DNA of 64,000 bases, from the NCBI RefSeq assembly GCF_009930875.1, contig NZ_CP025249.1, positions 2,108,001-2,172,000 of the forward strand. Reading direction: 5' to 3'. The notes below the pieces were generated by a model, which saw only the letters and a program-made list of their open reading frames with translations, was not told the origin of the DNA and searched no databases. The DNA comes from Actinomyces sp. 432 (GTDB lineage: Bacteria > Actinomycetota > Actinomycetes > Actinomycetales > Actinomycetaceae). Below are positions 1 through 7,720 of this stretch, piece after piece (the first letter of the stretch is position 1; the number at the start of each line of letters is the position of its first letter). Position numbers and translations under genes: made by a program.

Positions 1-1124
1 ACGCCATTACCGCACGAGCTGTTGATGTTGTGGGTGACGGTTCCGGCCACGCCCGCATACTGGGGGGTGCCGGATGAGGCCACGAGGTCGACTCCGGCGT
101 GCAGCCTCCTCTGCCCCGTGATGGGGTGGACGCGGTAGCCGAAGGGCGAGGCAACAATGAGGGGCCCGGCGATGGGGTGCCCGATGGCGCCGCTGCCCAG
201 TGAGGACGAGGCCCCCGAGCCCGACGCCGATCCGGTATAGCCGGCGGAAGACCTGTTGGCCGCGTCCAGCTCCGCGATCTTGGCGGCGGCGGCCTGCTCA
301 TCGGCTGCCGCCTGCGCCTGCTGCTTCTCCAGGCCGGCCTTCTGCGTCTCCAGATTAGACGCAGCCGTCTCCTTCTCGGCCTTCAGCGCGGCCACCTGGT
401 CACGCTTGGTCTTGGCGGTGTCCTTGGCGGTCTGCGCGGCTGCCTTGGCGGCATCAGCCTCAGTCTTCAGCGTAGCGACGCGCTCGGTAGTCGCGTTCTG
501 GCGGGCCTGGCGGTTAGCGGCCTGCGCGCGCTCCTCCTCGGCGGCGGACAGGACGGACTCCTGCACGCCGGTGGCAATTTCCATGGTGGAGGCACGGTCG
601 GTGAGCTCGTCGACAGAGTCGGAAGCGAGCACGTAGGTCCAGGAGGTTACGGCGCTGTCACCCTGATAGGTGGCTACCACCAGGTCGGCTACCGATGTGG
701 TGTTCTCGTCGACAGCCGTCTGCGTCTGCTCCGCCTGTTCGCGCAGGGTCGCCAGCTCGGACTCGGCCACGGCCAGGCGGTCCGCGGCGGTCTGCTGCTC
801 GCGTTCCTTCTGCGCCAGCACGATTTCAGCGTTATCGAGCTCGGTCTGTGCGGTGCTTAGGGACGCCTGGGCGTTCTGCAGCTCGATGTAGGCCTGCCCC
901 AGCTCCGCGGACACGCCCTCCAGGGATGCGGCCAGCTCGGCCTGCTTGCGCTGCGCGGCGGCCTGGTCGTCGACGGCGTCCTGGCGCTCGTCGGCCTGCG
1001 CGCCGACGTATGCGGGTGCAGCGGCCAGGACCAGGGCGACGGCGCCTGCGACGGCGCGGCGGGCCCGCCGCCCGAGACGACGGCGGGCGCGGCGCGCTTG
1101 AAGGGACGAGCGGACTGAGAACAT
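1..1124 (-). CDS. M23 family peptidoglycan endopeptidase with coiled coil (partial)
   Basis: The reading frame opens at an ATG five bases after the ftsX stop and runs off the left edge, so the C-terminus is missing. It starts with an Arg-rich n-region and a hydrophobic Ala/Val stretch, a likely signal peptide or anchor. About 230 residues of Gln/Ala/Glu-rich coiled coil follow, then a Gly/Ser linker. The M23 (LytM) domain begins with FGYRVHP and the zinc-binding HAGVD; the second zinc-binding motif lies outside the window. Proteins of this shape beside ftsEX (EnvC, RipC, PcsB types) are septal peptidoglycan hydrolases or hydrolase activators controlled by FtsEX, and that role is inferred here from the adjacency. 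The missing end prevents judging whether the active site is complete. Confidence 0.85.
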   Translation of the reverse strand, partial: MFSVRSSLQARRARRRLGRRARRAVAGAVALVLAAAPAYVGAQADERQDAVDDQAAAQRKQAELAASLEGVSAELGQAYIELQNAQASLSTAQTELDNAEIVLAQKEREQQTAADRLAVAESELATLREQAEQTQTAVDENTTSVADLVVATYQGDSAVTSWTYVLASDSVDELTDRASTMEIATGVQESVLSAAEEERAQAANRQARQNATTERVATLKTEADAAKAAAQTAKDTAKTKRDQVAALKAEKETAASNLETQKAGLEKQQAQAAADEQAAAAKIAELDAANRSSAGYTGSASGSGASSSLGSGAIGHPIAGPLIVASPFGYRVHPITGQRRLHAGVDLVASSGTPQYAGVAGTVTHNINSSCGNG

Positions 1125-1129
1125 GGCAA

Positions 1130-2043
1130 TCAGACCCTTGTGTACTTGGACAGTGAGAAGGCGGATGAGGCCAGGGCCAGGAGGACGGCGGCCAGCAGCA
1201 GCCAGGGGGCCAGGCGTACCACGTCGCCGGTGCCGATAAAGGCGGTGAATTTAAGCGAGGTTGCCAACCAGTCCGTGACGATGTAGCGGGCCCCGCCCAC
1301 AGCGCGGCCACCGCGCCGATCGCACCGATCAGTGCGGCAATGGCGCCCTCAAGCATGAAGGGCAGCTGGATGAACAGGTTCGAGGCGCCGACTAGCCGCA
1401 TAATGCCGGTCTCCTTGGAGCGGCTCATGGCGGACAGTCGAATGGTGGTGGATATCAGCAGTACCGCCGTCAGCGCCAGAATCGCCGCCAGCCCGCCGGT
1501 GATCCAGGAGACTCGATTCATCAGCACGAATAGGGGGTCTAGGGTCTCGCTCTGGTCGATGACACGCTCGACCCCGGCGCGTCCGGTGAACTGCTCGGCG
1601 ACCACCCGGTACTTCTCCGGTTCCACTAGTTTGATCCGGAAGGACACCGGCATCATGTCCTCGGTGGCGTTGCGGCCGATGCGAGACTCCCCGTAGGCCT
1701 CCATGAACCGCTCGTATGCGTCCGCCTTCGACTCGATCGAGTAGGCCTCGATGTAGGGGGCGAGCGTGTCCGATTTGATCAGTTCCTCAACGGCGTCGAT
1801 CTGCTCCTGCGTGGCCTCGCCGTCGGCGCATGCCGCCGCATTCGAGGACGGCGGGCACATATAGACGCTGACCTCAACCTTGTCATACCAGTCGCCCTTC
1901 ATCACGGAGATCTGGTTCTGCAGCAGCACCGAGGCCCCGACGAACAGCAATGACACAAAGGACACCAGGATCACCGAGACGGTCATCACCAGGTTGCGGC
2001 TGAGCCCCTTGAAGGTCTCGGAGACGATGAAACGGAATCGCAT
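1130..2043 (-). CDS. ftsX: cell division protein FtsX, interrupted by an apparent 1-base frameshift
   Basis: FtsX is the membrane subunit of the FtsEX complex, which couples ATP hydrolysis to septal hydrolases. Visible are an N-terminal membrane segment (FIVSETFKGLSRN then VSVILVSFVSLLFVGA), an extracellular domain, and the first transmembrane helices of the FtsX permease domain (WITGGLAAILALTAVLL). Near 1291-1294 the frame slips. The true C-terminus (GARYIVTDWLATSLKF ... FSLSKYTRV, stop at 1130) is in another frame. Adding one base to the C run at 1291-1294 gives one protein of 304 residues, the usual FtsX length. A sequencing error is the likeliest cause. It lies 78 bases downstream of ftsE and just upstream of the M23 gene, forming one operon. 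Confidence 0.88.
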
Positions 2044-2121
2044 GCGTTTACCTCAGTACCTCATTCACGGGTTTTACGGGATTCGCAGCCCTCGCAGCGC
2101 TCACTGCCGGCGGGGTCGACC

Positions 2122-2811
2122 TCAACGGTCTGACCCATACACGCCGCGAGCCTGGTCGCGCACCACCTCGCCCGCCTTGAGCTCGATGACGCGCTTGCGC
2201 ATCTGGTCGACGATCTCGTCGTCGTGGGTGGCCATGACCACGGTGGTGCCCTGGCGGTTGATGCGGTCCAGCAGACGCATAATGCCAACGGAGGTAGACG
2301 GGTCAAGGTTTCCGGTGGGCTCATCGGCCATAAGCAGTTTGGGCCGGTTGACCATCGCGCGCGCAATGGCCACGCGCTGCTGCTCACCGCCGGACAGCTC
2401 ATGCGGCAGCCGCTTGTCCTTCCCGGACAGCCCCACCAGCTCAAGCGCCTCGGGCACGGCAGAGAGAATGTAGTGGCGGGGCTTGCCGATCACCTGCGAG
2501 GCGATGGCGACGTTCTCAAACACGGTCTTGTTCTCCAGCAGGCGAAAGTCCTGGAAGACGAATCCCATCTCCTGGCGCAGCTTGGGGACCTTCCAGCTGG
2601 AGATCTGTGACAGATCGCGTCCGAGCACGTGAATACGCCCGGAGGTGGGCCGCTCCTCACGCAGAGTCAACCGTAGGAAGGTGGACTTGCCGGAGCCCGA
2701 TGCGCCCACCAAGAACACGAACTCCTCGCGCTCGATCTCTATGGTTACGTCGTCGAGCGCGGGCCGGGCGCCGCGCTTGTATACCTTGGAGACGTTGTCG
2801 AATCGGATCAT
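2122..2811 (-). CDS. ftsE: cell division ATP-binding protein FtsE
   Basis: This is an ABC ATPase of 229 residues, the standard FtsE length. It starts [14 protein letters not shown] and carries Walker [10 protein letters not shown], a Q-loop in FVFQDFRLL, the signature LSGGEQQR, Walker [13 protein letters not shown] and the H-loop ATHD. FtsE binds ATP on the cytoplasmic side and drives FtsX to activate septal peptidoglycan hydrolases. It is the first gene of an ftsE-ftsX-M23 peptidase operon read leftward. The ATG at 2811 places the family's conserved N-terminus correctly; only a weak ribosome binding site is visible. Confidence 0.95.
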   Translation of the reverse strand: MIRFDNVSKVYKRGARPALDDVTIEIEREEFVFLVGASGSGKSTFLRLTLREERPTSGRIHVLGRDLSQISSWKVPKLRQEMGFVFQDFRLLENKTVFENVAIASQVIGKPRHYILSAVPEALELVGLSGKDKRLPHELSGGEQQRVAIARAMVNRPKLLMADEPTGNLDPSTSVGIMRLLDRINRQGTTVVMATHDDEIVDQMRKRVIELKAGEVVRDQARGVYGSDR

Positions 2812-2960
2812 GGGGAAGCTGCTTCCTGCTCGTGGCCGACGCAGGCACGCCGGGACTGCAAGCCACGGTAACCAGTGGGCCTTGAAATCCCGGTGGTGAC
2901 ACGCCAGGACACGCCGACTCGTGGTGTGGCGACGCCCGCTTGGCGGCTACCGTTCCAGGT

Positions 2961-3506
2961 ATGTCTACAACGGGTCCCACCGGCGCAGGTCTCCCCGCGC
3001 ACCCCACGCACACGTTCGCCCGACCAGCTGACGAACTGGCCAGCAGCTTGGACGTCGGCTCCTGGGACCGCCTCATCCCGTCGCTCGCCCACGTGCTGCT
3101 TCAGTGTGGCATTGCCGGCGTGGTCGTCGTGGAGCTCACCGTCAGCGCGCCGATTGTCAGTGCGCAGACTGCCGCGCGTATTCCCGCCGACTCCCGCTTC
3201 CTGCGTGCCCTGCGCGTCCGCCGTCGGCCGGCGCCCTCACCGGAGCCGCCCCGCCTTAAGGCCTTCGGGACGTCTGGCGAGGTTTCCCTGGGGGTGACGC
3301 TGCTCGACCAGCATGGGCGCGCCGTGCTGACTGAGGCCGCCCTGGAGGCGCTCGTAGCCCTGGGCTGGGAGCAGGAGCCCGAGTTCTTGGGTTATCGCTT
3401 GCCGGCCTCAAAGGCGCAAGAGGCGACGGCGATGGCGGCACGAGTGCTGATCGAGGTGTTCGGCGTCGCCCATCCAGCGGATCTTGACGTTCACGTCATC
3501 GCATAG
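2961..3506 (+). CDS. hypothetical protein resembling actinobacterial TY-Chap (YbjN/T3SS-chaperone-like) proteins
   Basis: This is a 181-residue soluble protein with no signal peptide or membrane segment. The N-terminal half has a hydrophobic stretch (HVLLQCGIAGVVVVEL). The C-terminal part, LGWEQEP ... VLIEVFGVAHPADLDV, resembles the 'LGW ... FGV-HP' end of the actinobacterial TY-Chap family, which is related to YbjN and type III secretion chaperones. That assignment rests on pattern memory only, and its function is unknown. I chose the ATG at 2961 over the TTG at 2940 because AGGT lies close upstream and the TTG has no clear ribosome site. It is divergent from ftsE and convergent with ssb. 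Confidence 0.6.
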   Translation: MSTTGPTGAGLPAHPTHTFARPADELASSLDVGSWDRLIPSLAHVLLQCGIAGVVVVELTVSAPIVSAQTAARIPADSRFLRALRVRRRPAPSPEPPRLKAFGTSGEVSLGVTLLDQHGRAVLTEAALEALVALGWEQEPEFLGYRLPASKAQEATAMAARVLIEVFGVAHPADLDVHVIA

Positions 3507-3530
3507 CCTGCTGCCTCCTACGCACGCATA

Positions 3531-3570
3531 CCTGCCCACCGGCAAGCGTCACCGGCGCCAGGTGGGCGGG
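3531..3570. terminator. possible bidirectional terminator hairpin between convergent genes
   Basis: The arms CCTGCCCACC and GGTGGGCGGG pair over 10 positions, including one G-U, around a 20-base loop that can itself pair in part. The hairpin sits between the 3' ends of the TY-Chap-like gene and ssb. There is no clear T run, so its action as a terminator is only suggested. Confidence 0.35.
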
Positions 3571-3608
3571 CACTACGCCGCCCCGCGCCGGCCGCTCCCC
3601 CGCCGGCG

Positions 3609-4244
3609 TCACTCCTGCTCGTCCGCGAGCACGTAGTCGAGCGCATTCGGCTCGGATGCAGGCGTCATGACTGGGGGCGCCGCCTGCCCCGGCGCCACCG
3701 GATCAGCGACCGGAGCCGGAGCAGGCTCGGGAAGCCCGGCCGACGGCGCCGGTGTGGGGGCCGGCAGCCCGGCAGTGTCCGGGCTGGGTGCGGACCCGGC
3801 GGACTGCGCCGAGCCGGCGGAGCCGGAGGAAGTGGTGGTTGACGCCTCCGAGGTGGCCGCATCGCCGTCGTCTTCGGTATCGCTGCGGTGCACGATCCGC
3901 ATGAAGCGCGACTCCCCGCGCGTCAGGTCGTGTCCGCCGCAAGAAACGGTCAGCACGTTGGTGGAGAACTCCTCCGATCCCTTGGACCAGCTCTCCTGGG
4001 TGAACCGCCCCACCAGCACCACCGGGTCGCCCTTGTGCAGGGAACGCCCGAGGTTCTCAGCAAGCGCTCCCCACGCCTTGGCGGTGAACCAGATGGTCTG
4101 GCCGTCCCGCCAACCCTGGGCGGTTCGGAACGACGGCGAGGTGGCCAGGCGGAAGTAGCAGTAGGCGCGCCCTCCGGAGGTTCGGGTCACGGCCGGGTTG
4201 GTGCCGAGGACGCCTTGGACAACGAGATCTAGTTGACGGCTCAT
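3609..4244 (-). CDS. ssb: single-stranded DNA-binding protein with an unusual C-terminal tail
   Basis: The first ~115 residues form an OB-fold typical of bacterial SSB (MSRQLDLVVQGVLGTNPAV ... FTAKAWGALAENLGRSLHKGDPVVLVGRF). SSB coats single-stranded DNA in replication and repair. A long disordered Ser/Ala/Pro-rich linker follows. The protein ends ALDYVLADEQE rather than the canonical acidic DDDIPF-like tip that recruits partner proteins. At 211 residues with an atypical tail, it may be a secondary SSB paralogue. The ATG has a good ribosome site (AAAGGAG, 6-base spacing). Confidence 0.88.
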   Translation of the reverse strand: MSRQLDLVVQGVLGTNPAVTRTSGGRAYCYFRLATSPSFRTAQGWRDGQTIWFTAKAWGALAENLGRSLHKGDPVVLVGRFTQESWSKGSEEFSTNVLTVSCGGHDLTRGESRFMRIVHRSDTEDDGDAATSEASTTTSSGSAGSAQSAGSAPSPDTAGLPAPTPAPSAGLPEPAPAPVADPVAPGQAAPPVMTPASEPNALDYVLADEQE

Positions 4245-4554
4245 GGGATGCTCCTTTGCGGTGACTTGCCGTGGCTCAGGCTGGGACCGGCGTGCCGCCG
4301 ACTGTTTCCAACAGTGCCGTGCACCAGGTCCGGGCCGCCACCGACCTGTTTATGCGGGGGCAGTACCCCCTGCACGAACCTCACCTGTGGACACCGGTGC
4401 TCCGGTCCGGCCGCATCCCTCTGCTGCCTGCACAACTGGTTCCAAGGACCGGCAGGCGCGCGCAGGGCGAGCCCGGGCCACGCCCCCGTAACCAGTCCGC
4501 CTGCGTGCCGGGAGCCTCCAAAGGCTTTCGTGTGGAAGAAAAGTCCGTACGGCG
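4245..4554. other. intergenic stretch without a supported gene
   Basis: These 310 bases lie between the ssb start and the corrected 3' end of the GTPase gene; both flanking genes read leftward. The short frames here lack plausible codon use or ribosome sites. The segment probably carries the ssb promoter. I see no RNA gene or convincing terminator. Confidence 0.5.
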
Positions 4555-6038
4555 CTACCGCGGCAGTTCCAGGGCCTGGCGAAGCATCCGATGACGCACC
4601 AGCACGCCGTCGGCGGGGCGAGTGAGACCGCGGGATACCACGGACACCAGGCGGGCACGCACGGCCCGCGCATACTCCTCAGCCTCCCGGCGGGCACGGG
4701 AGCGGCGCGCCAGCAGCGCGCCAACCGCAGCCACCAACCCGATACCCGCAACGGCCAGCGGTGCCAGCAGGCCGGGCACGAAGGCCTGTCCATGCACCAG
4801 GGAGACCACTGCCCACACCACCCGATGAGTGCGGCGAGCGCCCCACCCCACCAGGCCAGCTCAATGACGGGCGTGCGGTGACGCGGCAACTGCACGCTGC
4901 CGACCGCCTCGGCAGTCTGAGCCGCCAAGGTCTCGGGGGTGGCGACGGCGTTCTCCACGCTGCGCAACCAGGCACCGGGCAGCCCTTCGGTGGTGCGGCG
5001 CAGCCAAGTGGTCTGGACGGAGGCTACGGCGTCCCTAGCGGGCGGAGCCGGACGGGCCAGGGCGCGCGGGAAGGTGCGGGCCAGGCCGGTGCGCACGGAG
5101 TCCGCCACCGCCTGGGCACCGCACGCGTGCACGAGTGTGGTCACGGCGGCGTCGGCGAGCTCCGGCTGGGTGGCCACGGCCCTGGCGGCGACCGCCGGAC
5201 GCAGTCGCATGGCAATGGCATCCAGCTGCGCGGACGCGGTCCGGGCGGCATTGGACTCCCGTGAGACCCGCTCCAGGAACAACTCGTGCACGGCCGCGAG
5301 GTTGTCGCCCCGCACCGCGGATACCGGGAGCACCTGCACGTCATGCAGGCCGTCGGCCGCCAGCAGCGCGCGCACGTCCTCCAGCAGCGCCTCAGTGCCG
5401 CCCGCGGGCAGGGTGTCTACCTGGTTCACCAGGACCAGCATGTCCTCCTGCCTCGCGCCCAGCCCCCGCAGGTAGCCCTCGTGCAGGACGGCGTCGGCGT
5501 ATTTCTGCGGGTCAACCACCCACACCAGGATGTCCGCCAGCGGCACCAGCCGGTCCACCTGGAGGGCGTGCTCGGTGCTGACCGAGTCGTAGTCGGGCAC
5601 GTCCAGCAGCACTAGTCCCGCGAAGGCGTCCTGGTCGGCGGCGTCTAGGAGGGACTCGCGGCGGATGCGCCGGTCATCGGCAACCTCAAGGAAGTCCAGC
5701 AGGGCCTCGGCATCGTCCCCCCAGGTACAGGCCGTGGCGCGGGCAGTGGTGGGGCGGCGCGCGCCGACATCGGCGAACTGCAGGCTGGTCAGCGCGTTGA
5801 ACAGTGAGGACTTACCGGAGCCGGTGCCGCCGAACAGCGCCACCACCGTGTGATCCACGCCCAGGGCCAGCCGCTCGGCCACCTCGTCCAGGTGCTCCCG
5901 GGCAGGAATCGACAACGACGCGGGGATCTCCGTCGGGCACTCGTCCAGCGCGCCGCGCAGACGATCCAGGCGCGCCTCCAGGTGGGCGGCATCAAGCACT
6001 TGGCCCCCTGCAGGGGCGGCATTCTGGTTCATGGTCAT
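4555..6038 (-). CDS. dynamin-like/YfjP-type GTPase (second of a pair), with an apparent 1-base frameshift
   Basis: This is a GTP-binding protein with G1 GGTGSGKSSLFN (near residue 70), G3 in LLDVPDYDS and G4 NQVD. The C-terminal part is a membrane-associated segment (WWGGALAALIG, then FVPGLLAPLAVAGIGLVAAVGALLA). The frame slips at the C run 4821-4823. One added base joins the N-terminal ~400 residues to the true C-terminus ending LRQALELPR, giving 494 residues; without it the frame runs into a Trp/Cys/Arg-rich nonsense tail. Its ATG overlaps the TGA of the upstream GTPase gene (ATGA), implying translational coupling and probably a working pair. The physiological role of this pair in actinobacteria is not established. 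Confidence 0.8.
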
Positions 6039-7630
6039 GCGGTGGCTCCGGGACGGGTAAACGGTGTCAGTTCGCCGGCGCGTAGCCGCAGGGCCGCGGC
6101 CAGTGCCGGGTCTGGGGCGAGGCCGCGGGCCGCACCGGCCGGCACAACCGCGCTGAGCACGCCTGTCAGCGCCTGGGCCAGGGCCTGCCTGGCCTCGCTG
6201 ATGGCCGGCCCCAGCCCCAGTCGCTCGGCGGCGGCGCGCGAGCCCTCGATGCCGGCGGCGGCGGATACCACCAGATCACCGGCCCCCTGCGGCGTCAGCC
6301 CCTTGGGCACAGTCGCCAGGTGCTCCTGCTGCGCCGTGGCCCAGGCGCCGACTACTGCGGCCGCGTCGGGCACGTCAGGCAGCAGCTCCCGGCTGCGCGA
6401 GCCGGCGCCGGCGGCCTCCCAGGTGCGGGAGGCGTCATCATGCACGGAGACGAGAGCTGCTTCCAGCCGGGCCGCGACCGACTCACGGGCGTCCTGGGCG
6501 AGCGTGGCCAGGGCGGCAGCGCGCGCCCTGCCCGTGCGGCCGAACCAGCCAGAGCGCAGCTTGCCGCCCTGAGCCAGCGGGGCCAGCGGCCCACCGGTTG
6601 AGGCGAGGGTGACCCAGCGGGTGGTGGGGGCACCCTGCCCACAGGTGCCGCGCTCGACGTCGTCGCGCAGATCTGCGGCGGGGGCCTCCAGCAGCTTCTG
6701 GGAGGCCGTCTCCAGGCGAGTGGCGGCGTCATCCTGGGCGTCGACGCCGTCGGCGAGGGTGATCAGGTCGGCACGCAGGCCGGTCCACAGGCCGCGGCCA
6801 GTGCGGCGCACGAGCCCAGCGGCCCGGTGGCGCCCGGCCAGCAGGCCCAGCCAGTCGCGCAGCTCAGCGATCGAGGCCTCCGGCAACAGGCCCTCGTGGG
6901 GGCCGGCGTCGGGAACCACGAAGAACGGGGACTCGGCCAGGCCGAGCGCGTCCAGGCGCTCGACCAGGTCGCGGCGCACCTCCGACAGGACGGTTGTCGG
7001 CACGCGGTTCAGGACGACGCCGATCGGGGTCTCCCGGCCGGCCGCTTCCTCCAGGGACGCCCAGGGCGTGTGGTCGCCGTAGCGGGCGGCAGTGGTGATG
7101 AACAGCCACAGGTCGGCGGCCTCCAGCAGCCGGGAGGCGAGGACCCGGTTGCTCTCCTGCACGGAGTCCAGGTCGGAGGCGTCCACCAGAGCCAGTCCGG
7201 CCGGGACGGCGGCAGAGGTTACGGTCCGGCACACCCCGGCGATCGGGTGCTCTGCCAGCGCGGCGCTGTCCTCGGGATTGACCACGAGTACCGGCGTGCG
7301 GGTAGTGGGGCGCAGCACCCCGGCGTCGGACACCTCCCGGCCGAGCACGGAGTTGACCAGGGTGGACTTGCCCGCACCCGTGGACCCGCCGACGACGACG
7401 ATCGCCGGAATGTCCGCGTCGGCGAGCCGGGGCAGTACGTGGTCCCGGATCTGGGCAATGAGGCTGGAGCGCAGGCGCCTGGCGTCCTCCACACCGGTGG
7501 CGCTGAGGCTGAGGTCAAGGTTCTCCAGGTCCCCCACGGTGTCGGTGAGGACGTCTATTAGCTGTGCGCGGCTGAGCGCAGAGACGGGGACGTCTTCTCC
7601 GGCGGGCAGCGGGGAAGCAGTTGAGGCCAT
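6035..7630 (-). CDS. dynamin-family/50S-binding-type GTPase (first of a pair)
   Basis: This is a 531-residue GTPase. Walker A is GGSTGAGKSTLVNSV (near residue 80), a switch-like threonine lies in RPTTRTP, the G3 region is LALVDASDLDS, and G4-like VLNRVP lies near residue 205. Long Ala/Leu-rich helices follow. It belongs to the same broad family as its downstream partner, to which it is coupled by an ATGA overlap. Family members act in membrane remodelling, ribosome handling or stress survival, so no specific function is assigned. The ATG start follows the short gap after the FHA-ABC gene. Confidence 0.82.
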   Translation of the reverse strand: MASTASPLPAGEDVPVSALSRAQLIDVLTDTVGDLENLDLSLSATGVEDARRLRSSLIAQIRDHVLPRLADADIPAIVVVGGSTGAGKSTLVNSVLGREVSDAGVLRPTTRTPVLVVNPEDSAALAEHPIAGVCRTVTSAAVPAGLALVDASDLDSVQESNRVLASRLLEAADLWLFITTAARYGDHTPWASLEEAAGRETPIGVVLNRVPTTVLSEVRRDLVERLDALGLAESPFFVVPDAGPHEGLLPEASIAELRDWLGLLAGRHRAAGLVRRTGRGLWTGLRADLITLADGVDAQDDAATRLETASQKLLEAPAADLRDDVERGTCGQGAPTTRWVTLASTGGPLAPLAQGGKLRSGWFGRTGRARAAALATLAQDARESVAARLEAALVSVHDDASRTWEAAGAGSRSRELLPDVPDAAAVVGAWATAQQEHLATVPKGLTPQGAGDLVVSAAAGIEGSRAAAERLGLGPAISEARQALAQALTGVLSAVVPAGAARGLAPDPALAAALRLRAGELTPFTRPGATA

Positions 7631-7720
7631 GATCCAACCTTAGGCGGAAGGCGCGGCGCAGCCGGTATCGACCCGCCCTGCGCCCCGCAGGAACGACGCC
7701 GCCGCCGGGCGGGCGCGGGG

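Noticed and set aside
4233..4625. Open frames on the plus strand between ssb and the GTPase gene
   Set aside because: They run across the ends of well-supported minus-strand genes and show no domain or ribosome site.
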